DNA from: Musa acuminata AAA Group
Taxonomy: Eukaryota; Streptophyta; Magnoliopsida; Zingiberales; Musaceae
Assembly (NCBI RefSeq): GCF_036884655.1
Contig: NC_088335.1
Span: 40,080,001-40,144,000 of the forward strand
Length of the DNA: 64,000 bases
Reading direction: 5' to 3'
Part shown: positions 43,882 to 55,596 of the stretch, piece after piece
Layout: each line of letters opens with the position of its first letter
Numbering within the stretch: position 1 is the stretch's first letter
Translations under genes and position numbers: made by a program
Notes under the pieces: generated by a model
What the model saw: only the letters and a program-made list of their open reading frames with translations
What the model was told of the DNA's origin: nothing
The model's database searches: none

Positions 43882-44362
43882 CTGAGCGCGGAGAAATCCT
43901 TGGACCTCTCCTTCGTATTTCTTAACGATAGCTGCGATTTCTTCGAAGTCTTGGGATGACGATGGAGGAAGGGGGCTGAAGTGGTTGAAGACCTGGTGCT
44001 GGTTTTGCTCTCCGAAGAGTTTGAAGCCGGTGGAGAGGGAAGGGGGCCTCGGCGGAAGCTGGAGAGGACAGCTCATCATCATCGGCGCTGATGAGTAGCC
44101 GTATCCTGGGTTGTTGCTAGTTGCAGTAGCGTTAACCTGCGCTGCTGCTGCGGTGGTCGCTGCCGCTGCCGGCTCCTTCCTCATCCGCTTGCGTGGTGTC
44201 TGGCTCGCTGCAGCCACAGCCGCCACCGTCGTCTCACCGATCAGAACCCGAGGTTTCAAGAGACGTATATCCAAAGCAGCAGAGTTGGACTTACCGGTTT
44301 GATTCCTGACCAACACTGGCGGCGGCACCGGAGGAGGGTCGACGCTCCGCTGTTGCTGCCCT
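43259..44362 (-). CDS. BOI/BRG-type RING E3 ubiquitin ligase (5' end not resolved)
   Basis: Two exons join in frame: 44362-43882 and 43774-43259, with a 107-base intron (donor CAG/GTTCTC, acceptor GCGCAG/GCA, both phase 0). The first part reads QQQRSVDPPPV, a low-complexity Ala/Thr stretch, RKRMRKE (basic), then EEIAAIVKKYEGEVQGFLRAQ joined to ADQFRRTLLEKWRRH, a long coiled coil. The C-terminus is a C3HC4 RING: CRLC, then PCGHLCLCADC, then CPSCG. In plants this arrangement is the S-RNase-binding/BOI-related family, which restrains cell death, pathogen and gibberellin responses. An acceptor-like GCATGCAG ends at 44363, so a short first exon with the start codon should lie upstream, but I could not find it. 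The intron holds a GA repeat. Confidence 0.8.
43843..43879. repeat. GA microsatellite in the RING gene intron
   Basis: About 18 GA units ending at the splice donor (CT-rich on the coding strand). Length changes could affect splicing of the 107-base intron. Confidence 0.9.
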
Positions 44363-45749
44363 CTGCATGCGATTCTCAGTTCACAAACGCATCAAAAGAT
44401 GAAAACTTTGACACGAAACACACGAAATTTCGTTCATCGAAAGGCCAACATTTCGAGAAGAAACCTGTAAAAATTACGACAAAAAGGGGGAAAAAAAATC
44501 AAATTTTTAGCGCAGAAACAGTAGAAAGATGGATCACATGTTCTGATTCCGAACAACGGATGGCCGCTTCGCTCGAACTGTCATTGCCGATACACTAAAC
44601 GACACAGACACGAGAGATGCAATCTAATTGCTGTCTCTTCGCATGAACTCACAACACGTACTCGTGGGGGTTTACGCGCATAAATTGACGCGTCCAAGTG
44701 CCAGTTTCGTCAACCAAATCAATACTTTCCAACACCGTGGTTAAAGATACAGTCTTGATGGTTTACTATAAGGCATAAATTAGTAGGGGAAAAGATATGG
44801 ATGTATGCTTCACTTATAAATACGTGGAAATTGGTTACTTACTATCCTTTTTCTTCTTACTGTTTTTCCCAGGTTTCCTTTTCTAATTTTCCAAAACCTG
44901 GATTCATACGGCAAGTATACATTTTTTTCTCCTTTACCAAATTATCCTTGCTATGTTATCCAAATTAATTAAAATATAAAATCATCATCACGTTGTGATT
45001 AAAGTGGATAGTATTGCATCAATGTTTGCAAAATTAAGGTTATTTGATGGTGCCAGCGGTCTTTTTATTTGTCAAAAAACACTTGCTGATTACTGAATCT
45101 TGTCTGCCTAATCGCATTGGACAGATAGTTTTATTGAATAATGTCAAAATAAGGACCTTAAATTTGCTTATAATAATGCCAGTTGGATCAAAATAAAAAA
45201 CAATTAGATTATTGGACATCTGCATTTTCCCATATGAATTACCTTTATTTGCAACTACCACTTTACTATTTATGAATTGTCATCTGTGGTAGATTAGATA
45301 CGACAACTACTACTTTTACATTCAAATGGAGCCTTTATTGGTTGAATTATTTTTCATGGTAATGGAGTAATTGCAACCATTTTTCTTCAAACATTGTGGT
45401 CATACTCGACAAACAAGAAAAGAACAATCGTTCCAAGAAAGGCTCCTCCACGCAGTTTGTCAGGAAACAGATCTGCTGTTTGCAAATATATATGTCAAAA
45501 AAATTATATGATCTCATATGCTAAATTTTAGCTATAGATTACATGTATTTCCAAGAGAATATGCCTATATTACAATACATTTGCACATGTTAACCGTGAA
45601 CTATTGATGGCAGTGTATTGGGCTTCATTCCAATTATCTTAAAAGATTTGCTCTATGATCTGCAAAACTTTAATGTGGACTTGAGTCCAATGTTTTGCTC
45701 AAAATTTTTTGTTAGAAATACTAGGTATATAAATATAAATATAAATAAA

Positions 45750-45788
45750 TATATATATATATATACATATATATACATATATATATAC

Positions 45789-45819
<31 letters not shown>

Positions 45820-45876
45820 CATATATATATATATACATATATATATATACATATATATATACATATATATATATAC

Positions 45877-45934
<58 letters not shown>
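45750..45934. repeat. (TA)n/(TACATA)n microsatellite
   Basis: TA units with TACATA interruptions every 10-20 bases, ending in a pure TA run (about 45892-45934). Confidence 0.95.
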
Positions 45935-45936
<2 letters not shown>

Positions 45937-46519
45937 TCATAAGCAAATTTAGCAAATCAAGCCATTTACAAATAGGCAAATATCACCAAATCGAAGTAGG
46001 ATTTGGAGTCTCCAATATTAAAAGGGGTGATAGGGATCACGCGGGGACGAGAATCAAATCATACAATTTTGTATGTTACATTGAACATTATCACATTTCA
46101 TCTAGATTTGCATTTTGTTTAGGAATTTACTTTCGTTCACTTCATGTTAAGATACACATTCTCTTTTGCAAGATCTTAATCAAGGCTGAATGCAGTGTTT
46201 TCCTTTAAAATAGTGATCTTAATTTGATATTAATTGCATGTACAAGTTTGAAAATACCATATCCACGTTGAATCATTGAATTATTTACATGCTTGTTTAA
46301 TCGCATTAATACTATGTTAGGGTACATTTTGATTATCCAAACTGGAAACTGATTTGGATCAAACCATCTTTCTTCCGGCCTATCTCAAGGTAGAGCTCAT
46401 CAAGTTGCACATTTGAATTTTGTAAAACTGCATCGAGGCACTCCCGATAATATCTCTTTGATGTTTAAATCAATAATCTAGTTGGATAAGTTAGATTTAG
46501 ATTGCTCTGTCTTTTGAGA

Positions 46520-46585
<66 letters not shown>
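46520..46585. repeat. TA microsatellite
   Basis: About 33 uninterrupted TA units. Confidence 0.95.
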
Positions 46586-46588
<3 letters not shown>

Positions 46589-47084
46589 CCCTTTTATAGT
46601 GGATGCTTAGAAGGACTGTTACACAGCTAGTATAGTAACATAAGCATAAGAACAGGCCATAACCACCTTTCATTAGTGTCGAGCTATTATATATGTTTGT
46701 TATGCCATTTAGAACCACCATGCTAGACCATTACGCCTACATTGTTACACTTGTTCATCGTGCTGTTTGTGCGACAATGGGTGCACGAAGATCGTCCGTA
46801 CTCATTTTCCAACTGGCATTTACCAGATATGATTATATAAGGTCAAAGTAATGACAGAATACAGCTTCAATGGTACCCACATGTCAGCTAGGTGGCTTGG
46901 CCACGTGGAGATGAGGTGTCAGAGCAATAATGTTAGCATATGTTAGTGATGGATCAACCACATCATTTTTACTATAACATATGCCTCCCCACTTCACGAG
47001 TTGAGTAGCATAGTGGATAATTAGTTAACAAGTATTATTTGATTGATATATATATCATCGATATAAGAGGTTATGGAATGCTTG

Positions 47085-48480
47085 ACTTGGGATGCTTAAT
47101 AGTGATTCTATTGTTCTAGTAATGTACTTGGTCCTTAGACTTGAGATACCAATAATGTCTTGTATGAGTACTATACTTTTTGATATCAGACTTATAGGTT
47201 TAAAAGTTTCAGATCTATTATGTATCGATAGAGGATAGAGGATCAACTTTACGAGGGCTATTGTGTATCGATAGAGGATCATTTGCTCTCGGTATCAAAA
47301 GAGGAATATCTCATTTGTTCTTTCTTAGACAAATCCCTAGCTAGGTCATTTAGATTGAAAGAGAAAGAGTTCTCTAGGAGAATCTGATTAAAGCGAGACT
47401 CAAGTAAAAACCATATGAGTTTGACAACACCGTGCCCAGTATACGGTCTCTGATATATTAGATGAATGAGAGACTATAGGTACATGATAATTAAGGATAG
47501 ATAGGTCTAAATAATTGGATTCTCTTGTATTGTCTGACGGCTACGACCTAGTGGCCTAGTATGTCCGCAAACGATGAGTCGAGTAAATTATTATGAAGAT
47601 AATAATTCACTAAGTCAAAAGAAGTTCAGACAGGTATGACTCACAACTAGCTCGATATTGAGCCTAGAGAGTCACACATATATGGTAGGTGTTCCGACGA
47701 GTAGATGTTACGACATGCAATATCCGTCAAAGCCCTTATCTTATTAGATATCCAATAAGTCCATGAATTATTGGATCCTATGAATGAGATCTAATAAGAG
47801 CCAATGAGATATTATTAAATAGATATCCACTAATATAAGAGGCATTGGTAATTGGATGAAGATCTAATACCCAAAATGGTAGGATCCATTATGGTTAAGT
47901 AGAAAGAGGATCTCTATAAATAGGAGGAAACCAAAGAACTATAGGCTAGAGGCTTCTTGGTTGCACCTCCTATTCTCCTCTCTCTTCTTCTCCTCAAATA
48001 ATAGGTGTAGAGATATATGTAGTGATTTTAGGAGCGTCATTATAGCCCTACTGTATGGATCACCGCTATAGAGGAGGGTGCTTGACCTCCTTCATCATCT
48101 CATACAGATCTGCAGGGATATACGTCTCTCTAGGTAAAACACAACTATCTCACACGTGGATTTAAGTTTCGCAGGTTTTTGCGCACTAATCTTCGTACAA
48201 CGATGAATATATTTTTCGAAATTTTGGGGGTTTTATTTTCTGTTCTTTTGTTGCGCATGTGATGTCGCTCCCAGATTTCCCTACAAGATATATAGGAATT
48301 TAAGGATATACGATCTCTTAGATAACATAATTTCTCTTGTATGCGTGATTTTTTAATTTTGTGATTTTTTGGGCGTCAATCTTTGCACGACGATGAAACC
48401 TTCTTTTATATAAGAAATTCTAGGATTTTTGTTTTCTATTCCTCCGCTAAGCATGTGATGTTACCCCAGATTTTTTAATA
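47085..48480 (+). repeat. X3: third copy of the X LTR-like repeat
   Basis: It is co-linear with X1 and X2: GGTCCTTAGACTTGAGATACC (about 47130), GACAGGTATGACTCAC (47630), TATTGGATCCTATGAATGAG (47768), and TATA block CTATAAATAGGAGGAAACC (47914-47932). The first end is at 48285 (TTTCCCTACA), and the last 180-195 bases are repeated in a more diverged copy to 48480. Confidence 0.5.
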
Positions 48481-49006
48481 CTGCCAATTGGTAGTACCAC
48501 CACTTAACGGTTTAGGAGATTTTGTTTGGGTGGTACCATCACCAATTTGGGTTGTACCAATGCCTAACACTAGTGGTACTACCGTTGAGTCTTCCGAAAA
48601 ATATGCACTTTATACGTTCTAGCTCATAAGCGATTTCATTACCTATTCTGGTGGTGCTACCGCCAGACCCAACTTTAGATCACTAAATGGGCCTAAATCA
48701 GCCTCGACTCAAGCCTAATGGGCTCATAATTGAGTTAGCATGGTTACACCCGAGACCAAATCAATTACAACATAAACTACTTCGATCAAGACATAACTTA
48801 TTACAAGTACGAATCTTATATTGTTCGGCATGTCATTAGTTCATCTAACGCTTCGTCCGAACCTTCAATGTATTGTTCCCTCCTTTGGCGTATTGCCTAA
48901 TCCATTAGCATATTGACCTCTCACAATATTAAATCTTCTTGGCGTAATATCCGATCCTCCTAGCCTGATGTCAGAACTCATGGCACGAAGTCCTTCTGCT
49001 AGCACG
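48481..49006 (-). repeat. LTR of element H, distal part
   Basis: Reverse complement of the family LTR with GGTGGTACTACC-like palindromes (48484-48665) and the GTTAGCA...CATGCCGAACA stretch. It ends at the gcacg target site (49002-49006) of element G. Confidence 0.7.
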
Positions 49007-49939
49007 TGTTGAATCTCAGATTTTGATGATGAAGTCAATTGTCATTTGTTGTCTAATCTATGTGTTGAGATAAGTGTGCAGGATTAACTACGATGAAAGT
49101 AAGACATGCAGCAGGAGTTGCGCCGGAGTCATGACAAAGATCACGTTGGGAGTTCGAGAGCTCGACAAAAGTTCGGACAGTCGTCGGAGGTTCTGCGGGA
49201 ACAAATCTGAGAAGTCCAGAAGCTTGCCAAAGAAGCTCATCGGAACTTGCCAAGTGGATCGTCGCAAGTCCAGGAGTTTGCCGGAAGTCCGCAGGAGCAT
49301 CACCGAGGGTTCGTCGGATGATCGACGGAAGTTCGTCGGAAACTCGCCGGAAGAAGCGATTGACGCACGGGAGCAAGCTGCAGAATTTGTCTTAGGAAAT
49401 AATCGTAGTTAGCACAACGATTAAGTTAGAAATGGGAGGTGATCCCATTAGCTTAATCTTGGGGCAATTGGGCCCATGAAAAACCCAAATTAGGCCGAAT
49501 GGATCAACCCATTCGGACCCTGGTTGCTGTGGGAGGTGCAACCACCCAAGCCAAGAGGTAGCACCGCCTGGGCTAAGTCTCCCAGGGAGACTGGGCGGTG
49601 TAACCGCCCCAGCCAGGAGGTGCAACCGCCTAAGCTCAGTCTCCGAGCGAGACTGGGCGGTGCAACCTCTCCTGACAATAGGTGGCACCGCCTGAGCTCA
49701 AGTTTCGAGCTTTGCCAAGCGGTGCAACCGCCCCAGTCAGGAGGTGCAACCGCCTAAGCTCGGTCTTCGAGCTCTGGCAGAGAGGTGCAACCACCCCTGA
49801 CAGAGGTGGCACCGCCCAGAGGCTCAGTCTTCGAGCTCTCCAAGCGGTGCAACCGCCCCAGTCAGGAGGTGCAACCGCCTGATCCCGGAATTCTGGGAAT
49901 TGACAGATTTGAGCTCCAAATTTGAACTGGGTTGGGGCC

Positions 49940-49947
49940 TATAAATA
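49940..49947 (+). promoter_or_regulatory. LTR promoter TATA box of element G
   Basis: TATAAATA within GGGGCCTATAAATACCCCAC, the block conserved in all LTRs of the family. Confidence 0.65.
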
Positions 49948-50111
49948 CCCCACCCATTCAGCACTGAAAGGTAGCAAACTTACACTCAAAATCTTGATAT
50001 CTTTATGTGATTCTTAGAGCTCAAATTTGTTGTAAAGACCAAAAGTTCTCCTCCTTCTATTATTCAAAGTTTGAGTTGTAAAGAGAGGAGAGAAAACTTC
50101 TATAAGGGTTG

Positions 50112-50181
50112 TCTCCTAAGCCCGTCAAAAGGAGTAAATCTTTAAAAGGGTGGTTGGCCTTCGCCTATTGAAGGAAGGCCT
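50112..50181 (+). promoter_or_regulatory. Conserved two-hairpin leader in LTR of element G
   Basis: Hairpin 1 CTCCT (50113-50117) with AGGAG (50130-50134). Hairpin 2 GGCCTTC with GAAGGCC (50156-50180) has seven perfect pairs. The 3' LTR copy is at 56745-56771. Confidence 0.6.
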
Positions 50182-50929
50182 CTAGTTGACGTCGGTGACC
50201 TCGTTGGTGGAGGAAGCCAAAAGTGGAGTAGGTCAAGATTGACCGAACCACTCTAAATCTTGGTTTGCATTTCCTTTGAGCATTTTACTTTCACTGCAAA
50301 CTTCTCAATAGCTTACTGCCTTCTACGATTTTACGAACGAGTTTCTAAGTTTAGAACTTTCTGAATCTGCATTTAGACGTAAATCGACTTTTTTCGTACG
50401 ATCATCATATTTCAGTTTACGTTTACGTTTTAATTTCAATCATAACTATTTACTGCCTTCTACGATCTTACGAATAAGTTTCTAAGTTCAGAAATTTATA
50501 AATCTGCATTTAGACGTAAATCTGCTTTTTCATACGATCATCATATTGCAGATTGTGTTTACGTTTTGAGCTTTACCATAACTGCACACTGCCTTTATAC
50601 TCTTACTTAAACTGTGTCTTGTCTAATCAAGTGATTTACGAATCAACATTTAGATGTAAATCAGTTTCTTCGAACGAACGTCGGATTTTAGTTTGCATCT
50701 ATATTTTGGTTTTCATCATAGCTGCAAACTGCCTGCATAGATTGACTTTAATCTTGCTTAGTATTGACTTTCACACAGAAATTGTTTTTATCGTGCGAAC
50801 GCAGCTTTCGGTTTTAATCGCAGAAAGTTTTCCACTGCACTAATTCACTCCCCCCCTCTTAGTGCTCTCAATCCTAACAATTGGTATCAGAACTCAGTTA
50901 ACTCTCAAACGGATTAAAACCCAAGAGAG

Positions 50930-52488
50930 ATGGCTTACGCCGGAAACCAAGAGGGTCATTCTATTACACGTCCACCCATGTTTAATGGGACGGACTACAC
51001 CTATTGGAAGACCCGAATGAGGATCTTTCTTATCTCTATGGACTTTGAACTTTGGAATCTTATCGAGAATGGTTTTTTAAAGTCTTCTCTTCCAATGATC
51101 GATTGGAATGATTTGGAGAAGAAGACTTTCGCTCTTAATGCAAAGGCTATGAATGTCTTATTTTGTGCACTTGATAAAAACGAGTTTAATCATGTTTCGA
51201 TTTGTGAAACCGCATTTGATATTTGGCACACACTCGAAGTGACTCATGAAGGCACAAGTAGAGTGAAAGAGTCAAAAATCAATCTTCTGTTACACTCTTT
51301 CGAACTTTTCCGGATGAAACCGAGTGAGACTATTGGCAACATGTTTACCCGTTTCACGGATGTCGTCAACGGTCTAAAAGGACTCGGAAAAAGTTTTTCG
51401 GATTTTGAGCTCGTAAATAAGATTCTAAGATCCCTTCCTAAGAGTTGGGATCCTAAAGTAACTGCTATTCAAGAGGTGAAAGATCTAAACAACTTAAAAG
51501 GAACTACGAGATGACTTGCAAAGCTCATGAAGAGCAAGAAGACATCCTTCCAAAGAACAGGAAGGATATGACACTTAGAATTTTGGAAGACTACTTTAAA
51601 AAAAACTCAAGTGATAAGGACTGTGACGATGACTTGGCACTTTTAACAAGAAAATTTAAATAATTCATTAAAAGAAACAAGTTTAAGAATGACACTAAAA
51701 ATAAACTTGAACCCAAGAAGGACCAAGTTATTTGATATGAGTGCAAAAAGCCGGGACATTACAAGAGTGATTGTCCCCAAGCCAAAAATAGAACAACAAA
51801 GAAGAAGGCGCTCAAAGTAACATGGGATGATTCGAGCGCATCCGAAGAAGAGGAGTCCAACACCGAGCAAGTTGCTCATTACGCCTTAATGGCCATCGGA
51901 GAGGAGGTAACAAATTTATTAGATGCAGATTTATCTTTCAATGAATTATTAAATGCCTTCCATGACTTATTTGATGAATGCAAGATTATCAATAGAAAAT
52001 ATAAATTGCTAAAAAAGGAGCATCATAGTCTTACTTGTGATTTCGATAAGTTAAAAATTGAATATCATGATAGTTTAGATCCATGCATCAAATGCCATGA
52101 TCTAGAAAATCTCCAAAAAGAAAACTTGCTACTTAAAGACACTTTGAAGAAATTCGAGGTTGGTAGCAAGTCATTAAACATGATCCTTGCAAACAAGGGT
52201 CACGTTCCAAAAAGGAGTGGAATTGGATTTGTGAGAAGTTCTCACCAAAATCCAACCACCTTCATAAAAGGACCCATCTTACATATTCAACACCAAACCA
52301 AATGCAACTTTTGTTGCAAATTTGGACACAAGACGCATTATTGTCCATTCAAGAAAATAAGTCCAAACAAACTGATTTGGGTTCCTAAAGGAACCATGAT
52401 AAACTCTATGCAACATGATAAACAATGTAGATCTATCTTTGAGGTACCCAAAAGCAAATGGGTACCTAGAAATTATCCCTTCCTGTAA
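50930..52488 (+). pseudogene. gag: Element G gag
   Basis: Co-linear with the intact F gag from MAYAGNQEGHSITRPPMFNG to KSKWVPRNYPFL-stop. A deletion of a few tens of bases near 51494 removes the LEELIGSLMTYEM stretch and shifts the frame. TAA at 51661 and TGA at 51734 (a Cys codon of knuckle 1) break it further. The part from 51889 is open again and keeps knuckle 2 (CNFCCKFGHKTHYC). The gag end is at the same point as in F. Confidence 0.85.
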
Positions 52489-53313
52489 AAACATTAAAAA
52501 CATAAAAATTTTAGGCTGGAGCAAGAAATAATATTCTGCTCCTTGATTCTCGATATTCATAACCCAAAAAGGAACTCGCAATGCTCTCTAGCCTAAATTA
52601 CAGACGGAGATTATAAAATCACAAATGCAACTAAGATACAACCTTATTTGACTTTTCAGAATTAAACATATGATTCCCAAACTCACATATCGTCTGAATT
52701 TTCGAACCCATCAATTTCATCCGTTCATAACCTTCAAATCTAACTCTGTATCATGAAGTGACTAAGTCCGTCATGAACCTGCAAGACTTACCAACTTTAA
52801 GAAACTATCACAAATATGCGTACGACATTGAGAGTATACACGTTAAAAATCTATCTTGATCGTGCAAAAGTCCTTGTCTTAGAATAAAAATTCTCCTCAA
52901 GAAAGAAAAACTCTCAGATCAGATCACACTGATCAGAACAAGTGCTCACCGCCTGCAGGCGGTGGCACCGCCCCAGCTGGAGGTAGCACCTCCAGTTGTC
53001 ACGTGTTGCAAGCGATTGCACCGCTCCAGCCAGAGGTGCAACCGCCCGTAACTCTGCCCCTTTTTAACCCAAGCTAGGGTCGACGGTGAAACCGACCCCA
53101 ACTCACTTCCTTCCCTCCTCTACTCTCCCAAGCCTCCTCCATCCCCATTTCCCCCATCTTAGCATCCCAAATACCCCTCATTTCGAAAGCAAAGCATCAA
53201 CAATCCTTCCCTCTCTTGAAGATCTCACTAAGGTACTCTCTAAGAAACCCTTAAACTTTGTTTCTTGATTTATTTACTCTTGCTCATCACTATTATTCTA
53301 AACAGCAGTAGTT
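52489..53313 (+). other. Gag-ORF2 spacer of element G with promoter-like segment and intron-like insert
   Basis: It matches F 33314-34076. GGCGGTGGCACCGCC-type motifs are at 52957-53045, CCTTTTTAACCC at about 53057, then a CT-rich leader. G has an extra 76 bases, 53233-53308, that begin GTACTC after AG and end AACAGCAG. F has no counterpart. Confidence 0.55.
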
Positions 53314-54345
53314 ATGGGATCTAGAAGATCCTCAAGGGACAAAGGAAAGAGGAGATTAATAGAAGACTTTGATCCCACCCTTTTCGATTCAAAGTACCAT
53401 GCTGAAAAATTTTCCTCTTTTGAACTTAGGAGTGTCAATAAGGGAAAATACATAGATTTAACTGAACTAAGAGACTTAGAGACAATCCAATGGTTTGCAA
53501 ACTTAGATCTATCCAAGATTTGTTAGATTGTTTTACAACAACATATAAGTAGATGAAGAAGATAGATTCATTTGCGACATGATAGACATTCCTATGAAAA
53601 GTAGAGGACTTTACTTTAGAGGATCATGGGATGATGAAACCATTGGAATAACATATGTTGAAGCCCTAGGAACAATTTTTGCCAATCCCAACTTAGCATT
53701 TGTTCCTAAAAGTTGTGAACATTTACTACCTCTAAACACTAAGGTACTTCATCATATCCTAATTAGCATCATTCTCCCTAAACAATATCATCATGATGAA
53801 TAAGCCAATTAGAATTAGGAACTATGTATTTGATCATGAAAGGACATGACATCTGTCTTGGTTATCTTATCCAACAAAACATGTTAGAACTATCTAAGAA
53901 AGACATGATGCTCCCATATGGTGGTATAATAACTAGAATAATGAAAGCCTATGATATTCTAATACCATCGGAAGAAGAAGTAATAAAAGTAGATAGATTC
54001 AGCATAATTAATAAAAATCTACTTCACCGATTAAGATGTTTTTATAGAAACGATAACTGGGTTAGAATGCCAAGAAGAACTGATCCCCCTCAACCAGAAC
54101 CAGAACCGGAAACACCAGTATTTAGGGGTACCCAATCTCCTCCGATCTGTCCCTTTGAGGAAACACATCCATTTGAGCAAACTCACACATCATCTGTCGA
54201 AGATATTGGGATTCGGATGGATCGATTCGAACAAAGACAAGAACGGCTTGAACATCGACAAGATCAAATCTTATCTGAGCTGCAGCAAATTCATCGACAA
54301 TTGGACTCTTTATTTAGGCACTTCAATTTTCCACCTCATGAATGA
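53314..54345 (+). pseudogene. ORF2 of element G, broken
   Basis: It starts MGSRRSSRDKGKRRLIEDF like F. Two deletions around 53517-53565 remove the PILQINEPIYPRLV and ERMSTYLLGQYISIT parts and shift the frame. A TAA at 53802 interrupts it again. The C-terminal half (from 53824) is open, with the Pro/Glu hinge and the coiled coil ending FNFPPHE-stop, as in F. Most differences elsewhere are single-residue changes. Confidence 0.8.
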
Positions 54346-54548
54346 GCTTGTATGAACACAATTACCTGATATGTTGTAAACTCCTTATGTTACTCTTTAT
54401 TTACCTTGATCTGTGAGCATATGCAAAGTTACAAACATCTCTTGTTGTTTATCTCGGATTTTACATTGAAACTAAATGTTTTGAAAACCTTGTGCTTTGA
54501 TAAATATAAAGTGACATACCAATGCAGTTGATAAGTCATTAATTATAG

Positions 54549-54647
54549 AGTTCATTGATACTAAACATCAACTAGTCGATATTTTTACAAAACCTCTAAG
54601 TGAAGAACAATTTGATTTTATAAGAAGAGAATTAGGAATGTTGATGT
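54549..54647 (+). pseudogene. Remnant of RNase H/pol C-terminus in element G
   Basis: The frame EFIDTKHQLVDIFTKPLSEE, then QFDFIRRELGMLM, matches the pol end of B (LEFIDIKYQLANIFIKSLNE at 13500-13558). It lies 200 bases after ORF2 and gives clear proof that ORF2 sits upstream of the old pol end. Confidence 0.85.
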
Positions 54648-55596
54648 GTCCGAATACTTAAACTAGTTAAAATTGCTTTTCGGACTTTATTGAATAATCA
54701 AATCACTTGATTACCATTACATGCCTTGGTATCACTTGATCAAATAACATGTTGGAAATTGTGTTAAATACAAAAATGTTTTGTCTTCATTTGAAAATCT
54801 GTAGCATAGTCTTGTCCGAATGCTTGAAAGAGTTCATTTCATTTTCGGATTTGCTTAACAATTGGAATGCTAAAAATCAGATTTTCTTGTACACTCTTAT
54901 GAAAAATATTTTTTCGAAATGGATTTGATAAAATGGCTTTCCTCCTTCATGCACAAAGAATTATAACATACAAGGAGAAGAAAGTATTCAAAGCATTATA
55001 CTTATCATGCCTTCCTTTATATGCTTGATAACTTGCTTATATTGTTCTCCTGTTATCACATCTACCATGCTTTTTGTTGATGACAAAGGGAGAGAAATAT
55101 ATGAATTGATTTGATGCTATAAACACTGATGCACTGATTAGGCCATGCTTGCATCACCAAGAATTATATGATTGCTATCATTGCTATAATTTACATTATG
55201 CCTTGTGACAAGATATCAAACAAAAACTTGCATCGTATGAGCTGATATCTTACCATATGATGAAATGCAAATACTTGCTAAAATATTTGAAATGTGTGCA
55301 TTATGTAATGATATCAAAATCTTACTTCACAGCTTTACATGTTGATATCTTACAAAGACATGAATTACTACTATTATCATCATTCAAACTTGGAATGTAA
55401 AATTTGAAAATGAATGTCAAGCCTTGACATCATCTTCAAAGAGATACATCATGATAGGAATCATGATGGGAATATGTCTCTTGAATTTATAAGGTTTTAA
55501 ATTCAAGAATGACTTATCTTAAGTATGGCATATAGATAGGGGGAGTTAAAGTTAACTCCATTATCAATTGATTGTCATCGTAAAAAAGAGGGAGAT
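54648..55596 (+). other. 3' noncoding region of element G
   Basis: No ORF. Purine boxes: GATGACAAAGGGAGAGAAA near 55078-55096, GATAGGGGGAGTTAAAG near 55536-55552, and AAAAGAGGGAGAT at 55584-55596 before the LTR. Confidence 0.6.

Larger units (their letters stand above)
44363..47084. other. Intergenic region
   Basis: It includes the unresolved 5' part of the RING gene (44363-about 44700), then AT-rich DNA without supported ORFs. Microsatellites lie at 45750-45934 and 46520-46585. Open frames through them (Tyr-Ile repeats) are not genes. Confidence 0.5.
49007..50879 (+). repeat. 5' LTR of element G
   Basis: Palindrome array 49530-49885, TATAAATA 49940-49947, hairpins 50112-50181. In place of the F minisatellite there are three or four diverged units of roughly 100-130 bases (about 50330-50720), each with TTTAGACGTAAATC and CGTACGATCATCATAT. 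It ends CCTAACA. Confidence 0.9.

Noticed and set aside
45618..46208. 196-codon frame rich in Tyr-Ile
   Set aside because: It is a reading of the TA/TACATA microsatellite; no start context or homology. The same holds for frames in the repeats at 1556-2016, 19573-19764, 46497-46721 and 62716-62800.
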